This document shows, one piece after another, positions 1 through 8,812 of a stretch of DNA of 64,000 nt; positions within the stretch are counted from its first letter, which is position 1, and every line of letters begins with the position of its first letter. This DNA is from Raineyella sp. W15-4 (GTDB lineage: Bacteria; Actinomycetota; Actinomycetes; Propionibacteriales; Propionibacteriaceae), in contig NZ_CP137079.1 of assembly GCF_033170155.1 (NCBI RefSeq), positions 930,001 through 994,000 on the forward strand, given 5' to 3'. Both the position numbers and the translations under genes were made by a program. The notes beneath the pieces are model-generated. The model worked only from the letters and a program-made list of their open reading frames with translations, was not told where the DNA came from and did no database searches.

Positions 1-743
1 TTCAACGGCGTCGCGCCGCCCCCACCGGAGGCCGCGATGGCCATTGTCGCGGCGCGGGCGGCGTTGGCGCTGAGGGTGCCCGTCGGCGGGTTCTTCAGCT
101 GGTCGTTCTGGGCCGAGGTGGCCTTCTTCGCATCGTTCAGCAGTGCGGAGCGGGAGGCCGACGCCTTGGAGATGGAGGCCTGGGCGGCGGTGTCGTTGGC
201 GGCCGACAGCTGTTTGGACCGTTCGGTCGCCAGCTGGGCACCCATCGCCGCGTCGAGCTCCGTACGGGCCGCCGTACGGGACGTCTCGTCGGTGGACCGT
301 CCCTCCAGGCCGCCACCCTGGCCCGCCGGGGACTGGCCGTCCGACGTGTTTGCCGCGCCGCCACCGCCGGAAGTATCACCGGGGGACGCGGGAGCCGGCT
401 GCGCGACACTCGGGGAGGATCCGGTGCCCTGCCGCGCCGCGAGTACGGCCTCCGGGTTGGCGGCCTGCGCGTTCGACGTCAGGGTGACCGCACCGGCCAC
501 GGCGAGGCCGAGCGCCGAGACGGTCAGGGCGGCCAGGCTGGTGTTGAGGGTGTGCCGGTTGTCGTCGGTCTCCTCGGTGCCGTCGATCTCGGCGTAACGT
601 CCGGGGGCGCTGTCGGTGCCGGGCTGCTGGAAGCGGTCGCGGAGGGCGGCCAGGGAGGTGCGGGCGGATCCGAAGGTCGATCCCGTCGGCTCGTCGGCGA
701 CGGCGCGTCGGGGATGCGACGGAGGTGTCGGGATCCGTGACAC
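1..743 (-). CDS. Membrane-anchored surface protein, N-terminal part (runs off the left edge)
   Basis: Open from a GTG at 743 to the window edge (at least 247 codons). The GTG follows an AAGGAGAG ribosome binding site at 4-5 nt spacing. Residues 1-65 are polar. A hydrophobic segment at about 66-90 (LNTSLAALTVSALGLAV) ends in NAQA, so it is either a signal peptide with a long cytoplasmic lead or a single membrane anchor. A Gly/Ser/Pro-rich linker follows (about 100-160), then an Ala/Lys/Gln-rich stretch of predicted helix (ELDAAMGAQLATERSKQL). No catalytic domain is reached before position 1. In actinobacteria this layout is common for peptidoglycan hydrolases (M23 or NlpC/P60) or resuscitation-promoting factors, but that is inference. 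A CRP-like site and a promoter lie upstream. Confidence 0.7.
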   Translation of the reverse strand, partial: MSRIPTPPSHPRRAVADEPTGSTFGSARTSLAALRDRFQQPGTDSAPGRYAEIDGTEETDDNRHTLNTSLAALTVSALGLAVAGAVTLTSNAQAANPEAVLAARQGTGSSPSVAQPAPASPGDTSGGGGAANTSDGQSPAGQGGGLEGRSTDETSRTAARTELDAAMGAQLATERSKQLSAANDTAAQASISKASASRSALLNDAKKATSAQNDQLKNPPTGTLSANAARAATMAIAASGGGGATPL

Positions 744-808
744 GGGCTCTCCTTGGTTCGGCTGACCGGTCGACGTCGGTATCTCACGGGTGGAACAACG
801 CCTCGGCG

Positions 809-838
809 AACATAACGGATTGGTAAACCGAGAGCCAA
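809..838 (-). promoter_or_regulatory. Promoter of the surface-protein gene
   Basis: On the minus strand, -35 TTGGCT (833-838) and -10 TATGTT (809-814) are separated by 18 nt. This predicts a transcript starting near 802 with a leader of about 60 nt. Inside the spacer GTTTAC and GTTATG are repeated 11 nt apart, the period typical of OmpR-family response regulators such as MtrA. That last reading is speculative. Confidence 0.45.
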
Positions 839-909
839 ATCGGGGTGCCGTCGATCGGGCCCCCTGGTAGCCGAAAGTCGGGGGATCAGTGCCGGGGTGC
901 GGCGGCAAA

Positions 910-925
910 TGTGCACAAGATCACA
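910..925. promoter_or_regulatory. CRP/GlxR-like operator
   Basis: TGTGC-ACAAGA-TCACA matches the CRP/GlxR consensus TGTGA-N6-TCACA at 9 of 10 arm positions. It lies midway between the divergent surface-protein gene (start 743) and the B12-subunit gene (start 1098), about 100 nt upstream of the mapped minus-strand promoter. Either gene could be the target. Mycobacterial rpfA is a known Crp target. Confidence 0.5.
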
Positions 926-1084
926 TTTCCCGTAGGGGGGTTGGCGGGTCCGGCCGGTTCGGAGGAGGGGGTCGGCGACCGACACCGACGCTGCCGCGGT
1001 GGGTGACCCGGCCGGTCCGGACCGGCTGGTGGAAGCGGCACAGGCAGTTGACGGGGGCGCCCCTCGCGGCCGGAGCTGCCCGGC

Positions 1085-1090
1085 TAGGCT
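1085..1090 (+). promoter_or_regulatory. -10 element TAGGCT, leaderless start of the B12 subunit gene
   Basis: TAGGCT ends 7 nt before the GTG at 1098, placing the transcription start on or next to the start codon. No Shine-Dalgarno sequence precedes the GTG. One of a recurrent series in this window. Confidence 0.6.
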
Positions 1091-1097
1091 ATGGCGC

Positions 1098-1508
1098 GTG
1101 GATACGAACGCACGGATTCGAGTGGTAGTCGCCAAGCCCGGCCTTGATGGCCACGACCGCGGGGCCAAGGTGGTGGCCCGCGCCCTTCGCGACGCCGGCA
1201 TGGAGGTCATCTACACCGGTCTGCACCAGACCCCTGAGCAGATCGTGCAGACCGCGATCGCCGAGGACGCCGACGGCATCGGCCTGTCGGTGCTCTCCGG
1301 TGCTCACCTGACCCTGTTCCAGGACGTCCTGGAGCAGCTCAAGGCGCAGGACGCCGCCGACATCGTCGTCTTCGGCGGCGGGATCATCCCGGAGGAGGAC
1401 ATCCAGCCGCTGCAGGACATGGGGGCGGCGCGGATCTTCACGCCCGGCACCACGATGGAGAGCATCGTGGAGTGGGTCCGGGAGAACGTGCACACCCACG
1501 CCGCCTGA
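1098..1508 (+). CDS. Cobalamin-binding small subunit of an acyl-CoA mutase
   Basis: A 136-residue stand-alone B12-binding domain of the methylmalonyl-CoA mutase C-terminal type. The cobalt-ligand motif DxHxxG is present (D17, H19, G22 in PGLDGHDRG), followed by the SVLSGAH and GGG segments that hold the nucleotide tail. Length matches the small subunits of two-part mutases (about 136 residues), which supports the GTG at 1098 over longer upstream starts. Such a subunit needs a large TIM-barrel subunit. The only candidate here is the 530-residue mutase at 18319-19911, which lacks a B12 domain; pairing the two is inference. sucCD downstream handles succinyl-CoA, the expected product. Substrate is probably methylmalonyl-CoA. 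Confidence 0.88.
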   Translation: MDTNARIRVVVAKPGLDGHDRGAKVVARALRDAGMEVIYTGLHQTPEQIVQTAIAEDADGIGLSVLSGAHLTLFQDVLEQLKAQDAADIVVFGGGIIPEEDIQPLQDMGAARIFTPGTTMESIVEWVRENVHTHAA

Positions 1509-1841
1509 CCGTCGCGGCGACACGGAGGCTCGCAGGTCCGGGGGAGTGGCCCGGCTCCGCGGGTGACACCGCCGAGATCCCGGCCGGCCGGTCGGTCCCC
1601 CGCAGGGGATCGCCGGCCGGCCTTGTCGTTGTCCTGGGCATGTCCTCGGGTACCGACTCGTCCGTGGCTGCGTCCGGGCCTCGCTCACGCCGGGCGACAC
1701 GAAGCCGGCCGGGGAGGGGGAGGAGGGCCCCTGCTGTCCCGGAACCCACGGCATTAGACTCAACGCCGTTGCATGCCCCGAGCGCCGATGCCGGGGCGAG
1801 GGCGGTGCGCTCGCGCTGCCCGTCGAGGCGAAAGGATCGCG
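1509..1841. other. Intergenic region, 333 bp
   Basis: No supported gene. It contains the hairpin at 1582-1622 and, near its right end, TAGACT (1755-1760), a plausible -10 for sucCD that would give a leader of about 80 nt. Nothing else is recognised. Confidence 0.5.
1582..1622 (+). terminator. Hairpin after the B12-subunit gene
   Basis: Perfect 10-bp arms GGCCGGCCGG (1582-1591) and CCGGCCGGCC (1613-1622) enclose a smaller CCCC/GGGG hairpin, followed by CTTGTCGTT. Stem strength suggests a terminator; the T-tract is weak. Confidence 0.4.
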
Positions 1842-3062
1842 ATGGATCTGTACGAGTATCAGGCCCGCGACCTGTTCGAGTCCTATGGCGTTTCAGTGAT
1901 GCGGGCCCAGACCGCCACCACTCCTGCCGAGGCCCGACAGGTCGCCGAAGAACTCGGCTGGCCGGCCGTCATCAAAGCTCAGGTCAAGACCGGCGGTCGC
2001 GGCAAGGCGGGCGGCGTGAAGCTGGCCCGGACCGCCGACGAAGCGGAGGAACTGGCCGGCCAGATCCTCGGGATGGACATCAAGGGGCACACCGTCCACA
2101 AGGTCATGGTGACCGAAGGCGCCGACATCGCCCAGGAGTACTACTTCTCGATCCTGGTCGACCGCTCCGAGCGCCGCTACCTGGCGATGTGCTCCCGCAG
2201 CGGTGGCATGGATATCGAGACCCTCGCGGTCGAGCACCCGGACCAGCTGGCCCGGGTCGGGATCAATCCGCTTGTCGGCATCGATGACGCCAAGGCCGCC
2301 GAGATCACTGCCGCGGCCGGCTTCGACGAGGCCGATCGTCCCGGCCTCGAGGCGATCTTCAAGAAGCTGTGGGAGGTGTTCCGCGACGAGGACGCCACCT
2401 TGGTCGAGGTCAACCCGCTGATCAGGGCCGGCGACGGCTCGATGATCGCGCTCGACGGCAAGATCACCCTGGACGACAACGCCGCCTTCCGGCACCCTGG
2501 CCACGAGGCCCTCGCCGACACGACGGCCGTCGACCCGCTGGAGCAGCAGGCCCGCGAGAAGGGTCTCAACTACGTCAAGCTCGACGGCAACGTCGGCGTC
2601 ATCGGCAACGGCGCCGGCCTGATGATGAGCACCCTGGACGTCGTGGCGTACGCCGGCGAGGACCTGCCGGGCCGGCCGCGGCCGGCCAACTTCCTCGACA
2701 TCGGCGGCGGCGCCTCGGCCGAGGTGATGGCCGACGGCCTGTCGCTGATCCTCTCCGATCCGGACGTCAAGAGCGTCTTCGTCAACGTCTACGGCGGCAT
2801 CACCTCCTGTGAGCAGGTGGCCAAGGGCATCGTGCAGGCCCTCGAGCTGCTCGGCGACCGGGCGAACAAGCCGCTCGTGCTGCGGCTCGACGGCAACAAC
2901 GCTGCGGGCGGCCGGCAGGTGCTGCGCAAGGCGCGGGAGCGGCTGGCCGGTGTCGTCGTCATCGCCACCACCATGGACGGCGGTGCCCTCAAGGCCGCCA
3001 AGCTGGCGGCCGGTGTCGCCACCGTCGACGAACTCCGCGATGCCCCGGAAGGCAAGAACTGA
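1842..3062 (+). CDS. sucC: Succinyl-CoA synthetase (ADP-forming) beta subunit
   Basis: TCA-cycle enzyme interconverting succinyl-CoA and succinate with nucleotide phosphorylation; SucC carries the ATP-grasp and succinate sites. The start [16 protein letters not shown] is typical, the GKAGGVKLA nucleotide-binding segment follows near residue 50, EVNPLI is near residue 190, and the ligase domain includes [12 protein letters not shown] and NFLDIGGGA. Length is 406 residues. The ATG at 1842 follows AAAGGATCGC. Its stop overlaps the sucD start (TGATG), indicating translational coupling. With the mutase genes in this window it also serves the methylmalonyl pathway to or from propionate. Confidence 0.97.
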   Translation: MDLYEYQARDLFESYGVSVMRAQTATTPAEARQVAEELGWPAVIKAQVKTGGRGKAGGVKLARTADEAEELAGQILGMDIKGHTVHKVMVTEGADIAQEYYFSILVDRSERRYLAMCSRSGGMDIETLAVEHPDQLARVGINPLVGIDDAKAAEITAAAGFDEADRPGLEAIFKKLWEVFRDEDATLVEVNPLIRAGDGSMIALDGKITLDDNAAFRHPGHEALADTTAVDPLEQQAREKGLNYVKLDGNVGVIGNGAGLMMSTLDVVAYAGEDLPGRPRPANFLDIGGGASAEVMADGLSLILSDPDVKSVFVNVYGGITSCEQVAKGIVQALELLGDRANKPLVLRLDGNNAAGGRQVLRKARERLAGVVVIATTMDGGALKAAKLAAGVATVDELRDAPEGKN

Positions 3063-3964
3063 TGACCATCCTTATCGACTCGAACACCAAGATCGTCGTC
3101 CAGGGCCTCACCGGCTCGGAGGGCAGCAAGCACGGCCAGCTGATGCTCGCCTCCGGCGCCAGGGTCGTGGCCGGCACCAACCCGAAGAAGGCCGGCCAGT
3201 CGCTGGCCTTCACCTGGGCCGGTGGCCACGCCGCCGTGCCGGTCAGGGCGACCGTCGCCGAGGCGATGGAGAAGGACGGGGCGAACGTCTCGGTCATCTT
3301 CGTTCCGGCGAAGTTCACCAAGGGTGCGGTCATCGAGGCGATCGACGCGGGCATCCCGCTGATCGTGGTGATCACCGAGGGCGTCCCGGTCCACGACACT
3401 GCGGAGTTCTACACGTACGCCAAGGCGAAGGGCACCAGCCGCATCCTCGGCCCGAACTGCCCGGGCATCCAGTCGCCCGGCGAGTCGAACGCGGGGATCA
3501 TCCCCTCCGGCATCACCGGGCCTGGCCCGATCGGGCTGGTGTCCAAGTCCGGCACGCTGACCTACCAGATGATGTACGAACTGCGGGAGATCGGCATTTC
3601 CACCGCCGTCGGCATCGGTGGCGACCCGATCATCGGCACCACCCACGTGGAGGCGCTGGAGGCGTTCGAGGCCGACCCGGAGACCAAGGTCATCGTGATG
3701 ATCGGTGAGATCGGTGGCGACGCGGAGGAGCGGGCCGCCGCCTACATCAAGGAGCACGTGACGAAGCCGGTGGTGGCGTACGTGGCCGGCTTCACCGCCC
3801 CGAAGGGCAAGACGATGGGGCACGCCGGCGCCATCGTGTCCGGCTCCGCGGGCACCGCGCAGGCCAAGAAGAAGGCCCTCGAGGCGGTCGGCGTCAAGGT
3901 GGGCAGCACCCCGTCGCAGACCGCCGAGCTGGCGAAGGAGTTGATCTCGGAGCTGGGGCTGTGA
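3062..3964 (+). CDS. sucD: Succinyl-CoA synthetase alpha subunit
   Basis: CoA-binding, phosphohistidine-carrying partner of SucC, 300 residues. The Rossmann CoA domain opens with [12 protein letters not shown] and NPKKAGQ. The ligase part contains [12 protein letters not shown] and [11 protein letters not shown]; the active-site histidine lies in [14 protein letters not shown] near residue 260. The ATG shares its first base with the sucC stop. The operon ends at the strong hairpin at 4003-4038. sucCD beside perM, purN and purH is an arrangement conserved in mycobacteria. Confidence 0.97.
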   Translation: MTILIDSNTKIVVQGLTGSEGSKHGQLMLASGARVVAGTNPKKAGQSLAFTWAGGHAAVPVRATVAEAMEKDGANVSVIFVPAKFTKGAVIEAIDAGIPLIVVITEGVPVHDTAEFYTYAKAKGTSRILGPNCPGIQSPGESNAGIIPSGITGPGPIGLVSKSGTLTYQMMYELREIGISTAVGIGGDPIIGTTHVEALEAFEADPETKVIVMIGEIGGDAEERAAAYIKEHVTKPVVAYVAGFTAPKGKTMGHAGAIVSGSAGTAQAKKKALEAVGVKVGSTPSQTAELAKELISELGL

Positions 3965-4002
3965 GGTCCTGACGGGTCGCAGCGGTCCTGCTGCAGACAG
4001 CA

Positions 4003-4038
4003 GAACGGGGCTCCCGGGTCATCCCGGGAGCCCCGTTC
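4003..4038. terminator. Bidirectional terminator between sucD and the convergent gene
   Basis: A perfect 16-bp stem, GAACGGGGCTCCCGGG and its complement, with a 4-nt loop TCAT, lies between the end of sucD (3964) and the end of the minus-strand gene (4105). It can serve both directions. Confidence 0.8.
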
Positions 4039-4104
4039 GGTCACTTCTGCTCGTCAGGTCCGGAGGTCCGGCGCCGGTGACTCACAGCGCATGTCTCACA
4101 GCAC

Positions 4105-6489
4105 TCACAGCGTGCTGCTCAGCCGGACCCCGGCGCGTTCGCCGAGGGCCTTCCACTGGGCGTTGGTGAAGTCGTACGCGTCACCGGTCGGGACCAGCAG
4201 GTAGATCACCGAGTTGTCGATCTGGGCCAGGGCGAGGCGGTACTTCTGCTTCGAGGTCTGGTTGACCTGCTGGGTGACTACCCAGCTCCGGCCGGTGACG
4301 GCCCTGTCCCCGGCGCCCTTGGCCGACAGGTCATCGGTCTTGTCCACCTTGGCGGTCAGCATCGCCTTGTCACAGCCGTCGATCGAACCGCTGATGTCCT
4401 TGACCAGGGCATCGGCGCTCTGGCGATCGGGGAAGGTGAGGATGTACTCGTCCACCCCGAACGTCTGCGGTGCGGCGGCATCCTCCTGGATCAGGTAGGC
4501 GCGGTGCCTGCGGGCCGTCGGCCCGGCCACATTGGCCAGGTCCTTGCCCTCGCACTGGCTGCCGAAGAAGTCGAAGCTGGTCGCGACATCCGTCCCACCC
4601 CAGCGGCCGGTCCCGGGGGTGATCCGCGGCAGATCCGCGTTCGCCAGGAAATCGGGGTTGCTGGCGGTCTTCGGGGGCACGCCGTCGGTCGCTGACGGAT
4701 CGGTGGCGCAGGCCCCACCGGCGGCCTGGCAGGTGCGTCCCACCGCAGTGCCGAGGAGACCGGCGACCACCGCCCCGTCGGGGGTCGTGTTGGGGCGGCT
4801 CGCGTCGACCACGGTGATCACCGTGCCGCTGCGGCTGAGCATCACCGTGTGGTGGACCGACGTCTTGTCCTGCACCACCGCGGAGACGCCGGCGGAGCTG
4901 TCACCGACATTGCTGACCGCCCAGCCGCCCTCGAGGTAACTCACCGGGCGCTCGCAGGCGCCGAGCTGCGTGGTCCAGATGGTGGCCGCCGTGGTCGCAT
5001 CCTGCACCGAGCCGAACTGGAAGGCCTCGTTCAGGACGTTCGTGTTCGCGTCCCCGCCCCCCTGGAGGTTGCGCACCATGGCGGCCTGGGGGAGCGGCAC
5101 TCCCTGCGCATCCGTCGTCAGGCAGTTCGCGCGGGGGGTGCTGGCGTCCACCCGGCTCTGGGTGAGTGTCTCGGTCCAGGTGACCTTATCATCGAGCCGG
5201 CGTGCGTCGTCGGTGGTCAGCAGGGCGGCGGCGGAGATCACCGGGGTCCCGGAGAAGGTCGGGGACCCGGTGGCCGCCGGGCCGCTCGTCCGTCCGCGGA
5301 AGAGCACGGTGGTGACGATGACGCCGATGACCACCACAGCGGCGATCGCGCCGATGAGGAGGTTGCGGCGACTGGCCCAGCCCCGGTGGTCGCCGTCCAC
5401 CGCCCGCGAGGGGCCGCTGCCCCGTGACGGCGGTGGGGTGCCCGCGCCGGCCGGGGTCGCGCTCCGGGAAGCGGTGGTCGAGCTCTCGGCTGCGTGGGAG
5501 GGCGATGCTGCGCGGGCCGGCGATGTTGCGGACGCGGAGCCCGCGGGCGGGCGCTGCTCGGCATCCGCGGCGGGAGTGGCCGGGATCCGGCCGGTGGCGT
5601 CGGTGATCGGGAGCTGGCCGGTGGCCTGGGTGGCCGGCGTCAGCCCGGTGGTGTCGTACGACCGGGAGGTGGGTGAACCGGTGCTGGCCGGGGAGCCGGT
5701 GGGGGGTGTCGGGGCCGCCGCCCCACCCTCGCCACCGTGAGGGGCCCAGATCTGCTGCTCCGCCGTGATGGCGGCGGTGATGCCGGTCTCGGTGAGTGAC
5801 GGCGTCAGCGGGCCCTGGGAGGCCGTCGGGGACGTGACGGGACCGGGACTCGGTGGGGGTGTGGCGGGCGACGGGATCCGGGGCAACGAGCCGGTCGCTG
5901 CGGTGCTGGGGGCCGAGGGCTGCGCCACCGGACCGGAGGGGACCCACGGTGCTGTGGGCCGGGCCGGGCCGGCCGGACTGGTGGGGCTGGTCGGGAGGCC
6001 GGGGGAGGCGGGACCGGGGACTGCTCCGGCGCCGCTCGGGGGAGTCGGTCGGTCGGGACTGCCGGAGTCGGGTCGGCCGGGACCGGCACTGCGCTGCGGC
6101 TGTGGGCCGGGGCGCAGCGGCTCGGGTCCGGCGCTGCGGGTGGGGCCGGTGGGGCTGGTCGGACTCAGCGGGCGACCGGGACTGGACGGCCGGAACGGGC
6201 TCGGGGCCGGATAGGGGCTCGGCGTCGGAGCGGGACCGGGGGCAGGGCGGCCACTGGGTGCCCGATACGGACTCGAGGTCGGCTGGGGGCCCGCCGTTCG
6301 GCGGGGACTCGACGGGTGGGACGGACGCGACGTCTCGGTGGGGTGGTCGTCCTCCGGCAGTGGGCCGAGCGCTCGGCGTGCTCGCCGGGGACGGTCGGCA
6401 CCCGTGTTCTCGGGGGGCTCCGGACCTTCCTCGGGCGGCGGGGCTGCCGCGCGACGGGGCCGAGGCACCTCGGGTACGTTGTCGTCCAC
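4105..6489 (-). CDS. Large Pro/Ser/Thr-rich single-pass membrane protein
   Basis: 794 residues of unknown function. The N-terminal half is a low-complexity cytoplasmic region rich in Pro, Ser, Thr and Gly (about residues 10-390). One transmembrane helix follows (NLLIGAIAAVVVIGVIVTTVLF, about 395-420), then an extracytoplasmic domain of about 370 residues with several Cys (NCLTTDAQG, GACERP, CQAAGGACA, SQCEGKD). The outside domain resembles the PknH-type sensor fold in pattern only; I do not claim homology. I chose GTG 6489 because GAAGGA lies 5 nt before it. The open frame continues upstream, but that would overlap the divergent perM gene. The position between sucD and perM is conserved, the protein is not recognised. 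Confidence 0.7.
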   Translation of the reverse strand: MDDNVPEVPRPRRAAAPPPEEGPEPPENTGADRPRRARRALGPLPEDDHPTETSRPSHPSSPRRTAGPQPTSSPYRAPSGRPAPGPAPTPSPYPAPSPFRPSSPGRPLSPTSPTGPTRSAGPEPLRPGPQPQRSAGPGRPDSGSPDRPTPPSGAGAVPGPASPGLPTSPTSPAGPARPTAPWVPSGPVAQPSAPSTAATGSLPRIPSPATPPPSPGPVTSPTASQGPLTPSLTETGITAAITAEQQIWAPHGGEGGAAAPTPPTGSPASTGSPTSRSYDTTGLTPATQATGQLPITDATGRIPATPAADAEQRPPAGSASATSPARAASPSHAAESSTTASRSATPAGAGTPPPSRGSGPSRAVDGDHRGWASRRNLLIGAIAAVVVIGVIVTTVLFRGRTSGPAATGSPTFSGTPVISAAALLTTDDARRLDDKVTWTETLTQSRVDASTPRANCLTTDAQGVPLPQAAMVRNLQGGGDANTNVLNEAFQFGSVQDATTAATIWTTQLGACERPVSYLEGGWAVSNVGDSSAGVSAVVQDKTSVHHTVMLSRSGTVITVVDASRPNTTPDGAVVAGLLGTAVGRTCQAAGGACATDPSATDGVPPKTASNPDFLANADLPRITPGTGRWGGTDVATSFDFFGSQCEGKDLANVAGPTARRHRAYLIQEDAAAPQTFGVDEYILTFPDRQSADALVKDISGSIDGCDKAMLTAKVDKTDDLSAKGAGDRAVTGRSWVVTQQVNQTSKQKYRLALAQIDNSVIYLLVPTGDAYDFTNAQWKALGERAGVRLSSTL

Positions 6490-6679
6490 TTCAGTCCTTC
6501 CAGTCCGGCGTGCCGATCCGGTGCATCGATCCCACCGGTCCGCGGCGGAGCGATGCCGGACGCCGGTCGCCCCCGCAGCGACCCAGACATCCCGGACGGT
6601 CACTGGTCGTGTCGACATTACCCGGTGGGGCGTGTCTTTAGCGACCCGTCCTTGCCTTGCACGACAGCATGGAACCGAT

Positions 6680-8083
6680 ATGAGCCAGAACAGGAACACC
6701 CCGCCCCGCACCCGCCCGGACCTCGGCCGGCCCGGTGGGGCGCCGCGGACGGCCCGCGACGGGCGCGCCCGGGCCGCGGACCAGCCGCACGATGACCTCG
6801 TCGAGGGCGTGACCGGCGTACGCCCGGAACTCCCGCCCACCGAGGTGCCGCTGGCCGCCCCCGCTCGTCGTCCCGGGTGGCTGTGGATCCTGGCGGCCGG
6901 TGCGGGTGCCGCGATGGTCGGCTGGGTCACCCTGACCGCGCTGGCCTCCGTCGCCTGGCTGACCGCGCCGGTCGGATCGTACGGTGACGTGATCGCCGTC
7001 TCGACCCAGCTCTGGTTGGCGGGCCATGGCGGCGGGCTGTACGTCGACGGCACCCGATGGACCCTCGTGCCGTACGGGATCAGCCTGCTCCTGCTCTGGC
7101 TGCTCACCCTGGTCAGCGGCGAGGTGCTCCGCCGGCTGCGGGACGCCGAGGAGCCTCGCCTGGCCACGCTGCTCGTCCGCGGCGTCCTCGTCACCCTCAC
7201 CTACGCCGCCATCGTGGGCGGCGTGGGCCTCGCCCTCGGCAACCCCCGCCAGGGTGCGGCGGGATTCGGCGGTGCCGTCGTCCTCGCCGCGGTCGGCGTC
7301 GGGTGGGCCGGCGCCAGGACCTCCGGCCGACGGACGGGCTTCCGGTCGCCGGGCTGGGGGCGGCAGTTGCTGCGGGCCCTGGCCGTGGGCCTGCTCACCC
7401 TCACCGTGGTCGGATCGGCGGCACTCGTCACCGGCCTCGTCGCGCACTGGGGCCAGCTGACCGTGCTCACCGGCGCGCTCGGCGGCGGTGTCGTCGGTGG
7501 TCTCGGCGCGCTCGTCGCCCAGGCGGCCTACCTGCCCACCAGCATCGTCTGGGCGGTCAGCTACACCCTCGGTGCGGGGTTCGGTCTCGGTGACGGTTCG
7601 CTCGTCTCCCCGAGCGACACCCACGTCGGTCTGCTGCCCGGCTGGCCGATCGCCGCCGCGCTCCCGCCGGCCGGTCCCGGGACGCCCTTCGGCCTGGCCT
7701 GGCTGGCCGGCGGGGTGGTGGCCGGCGGCCTCGCCGCCTGGGTGTTCCTGCGGGAGCGGCGCCGGATCCGGCCCGACACCGCCACCGCGCTCGGCGGGTG
7801 TGTCGGCCTGCTGCTGGGCCTGCTGGTCACCGGCATCGGCCTCAGCACCCGCGGGGACCTGGGGATGTCGCGGCTGGTCGGGCTCGGCCCGCGCCCCCTG
7901 GAGCTGCTGGTCCTGGCCGTCACCCTCACTACCGCGGGAGGACTGGTGACCGGTCTGGGCGTCGGGATCGTACGGTGGCTGGCCGGGCGGCGGGCGGCCC
8001 GGTCGGTCGGCCCCACCCCGGCGATCGGGGCGGACCCTGTGATCGGGGCGGACGCCGCTGACCGCCCGGACCCGGCTGAGTAG
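6680..8083 (+). CDS. perM: Multi-pass membrane protein of the PerM/DUF6350 family
   Basis: 467 residues. A polar N-terminal tail of about 60 residues precedes roughly nine hydrophobic segments, including GWLWILAAGAGAAMVGW, YGISLLLLWLLTLV and VGLLLGLLVTGIGL. Assigned to the DUF6350 (PerM) family from the membrane pattern and synteny: in Mycobacterium tuberculosis perM lies between sucCD and purN-purH exactly as here. Mycobacterial PerM supports cell division under stress; the function here is inferred. ATG 6680 was preferred because the upstream extension would overlap the divergent gene and is low-complexity. purN follows within 11 nt. Confidence 0.75.
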   Translation: MSQNRNTPPRTRPDLGRPGGAPRTARDGRARAADQPHDDLVEGVTGVRPELPPTEVPLAAPARRPGWLWILAAGAGAAMVGWVTLTALASVAWLTAPVGSYGDVIAVSTQLWLAGHGGGLYVDGTRWTLVPYGISLLLLWLLTLVSGEVLRRLRDAEEPRLATLLVRGVLVTLTYAAIVGGVGLALGNPRQGAAGFGGAVVLAAVGVGWAGARTSGRRTGFRSPGWGRQLLRALAVGLLTLTVVGSAALVTGLVAHWGQLTVLTGALGGGVVGGLGALVAQAAYLPTSIVWAVSYTLGAGFGLGDGSLVSPSDTHVGLLPGWPIAAALPPAGPGTPFGLAWLAGGVVAGGLAAWVFLRERRRIRPDTATALGGCVGLLLGLLVTGIGLSTRGDLGMSRLVGLGPRPLELLVLAVTLTTAGGLVTGLGVGIVRWLAGRRAARSVGPTPAIGADPVIGADAADRPDPAE

Positions 8084-8086
8084 GCT
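8081..8086 (+). promoter_or_regulatory. -10 element TAGGCT before purN
   Basis: TAGGCT ends 7 nt before the purN GTG (8094) and includes the perM stop codon TAG (8081-8083). purN may therefore have its own leaderless transcript in addition to read-through from perM. Confidence 0.55.
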
Positions 8087-8093
8087 GCCCTCC

Positions 8094-8729
8094 GTGGCGT
8101 ATTCCGTTGTCGTCCTGGTGTCCGGCTCGGGCACCCTGCTGCAGTCCCTGCTCGACGCCTGCGCCGACCCGGCCTGGGCGGCCGCCCACGACGTCCGGGT
8201 GGTGGCGGTGGGGGCGGACCGGGAGAGCGCCTACGGCCTGCAGCGTGGGCGGGCGGCCGGGATCCCGACCTTCGTCGTCCCGCTGCGCCGGGGCGACGAC
8301 CGGGCCGCCTGGGACCGTACGCTGACCGACACGGTCGCCGGGTACGCCCCGGACCTGGTCGTCAGCGCCGGGTTCATGAAGCTCGTCGGCCCGGCCTTCC
8401 TGGAGCGGTTCGGGGGTCGGATGATCAACACCCACCCCGCCCTGTTGCCGTCCTTCCCCGGCACGCACGGCCCGCGGGACGCCCTGGCGTACGGGGTCAA
8501 GGTCACCGGCGCGTCCGTCTTCTTCGTCGACGAGGGTGTCGACACCGGCGCGATCATCGCCCAGGCGGCGGTCCCGGTGCTGCCCGACGACACCGTCGAG
8601 ACCCTGCATGAGCGGATCAAGGTCGAGGAGCGTCGGCTGCTGATCGAGGCCGTCGCCGCCCTGGCCGACACCGCGCGGGCCGAGACCGCACCGGAAGGCG
8701 TCACCCCCGCCGATATCCCCCGCGGCTGA
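8094..8729 (+). CDS. purN: Phosphoribosylglycinamide formyltransferase 1
   Basis: Transfers the formyl group of 10-formyl-THF to GAR (third step of purine synthesis). 211 residues. The N-terminal phosphate loop [16 protein letters not shown] is typical. The catalytic segment [17 protein letters not shown] (about 110-126) carries the Asn and His; the catalytic Asp is in [12 protein letters not shown] (about 142-153). The GTG start has no RBS but lies 7 nt after TAGGCT. purH follows 83 nt downstream, so the two formyl-transfer steps are encoded together. Confidence 0.96.
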   Translation: MAYSVVVLVSGSGTLLQSLLDACADPAWAAAHDVRVVAVGADRESAYGLQRGRAAGIPTFVVPLRRGDDRAAWDRTLTDTVAGYAPDLVVSAGFMKLVGPAFLERFGGRMINTHPALLPSFPGTHGPRDALAYGVKVTGASVFFVDEGVDTGAIIAQAAVPVLPDDTVETLHERIKVEERRLLIEAVAALADTARAETAPEGVTPADIPRG

Positions 8730-8812
8730 TCCGAGGCGCTCCTTCCATCTGCTCCTCCACCGGCCGATCCGACAACGTCCACTGTCCCGAAACACCCACG
8801 GAAGAAGGTCCG

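Larger units (their letters stand above)
744..1097. other. Divergent intergenic region, 354 bp
   Basis: No credible gene. It holds the minus-strand promoter (809-838), the CRP-like operator (910-925) and the TAGGCT element of the plus-strand gene (1085-1090). The remainder (about 930-1080) is G-rich sequence in which I see nothing. Confidence 0.6.

Noticed and set aside
37-597. Plus-strand frame of 186 codons at the left end
   Set aside because: Ala/Ser/Val-rich shadow of the minus-strand surface-protein gene, which has a good ribosome binding site, a membrane segment and sensible composition.
744-900. c-di-AMP riboswitch upstream of the surface-protein gene
   Set aside because: Common before actinobacterial wall-hydrolase genes, but the predicted leader is only about 60 nt and lacks the conserved elements.
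6490-7200. N-terminal extension of the minus-strand Pro-rich protein up to 7200
   Set aside because: It would run antisense through perM and is Arg/Ser-rich; GTG 6489 has a ribosome binding site.
8730-8812. ZTP riboswitch upstream of purH (or of folD at 10382-10559)
   Set aside because: These genes often carry one in actinobacteria, but I could not find the conserved pfl core segments in either leader.
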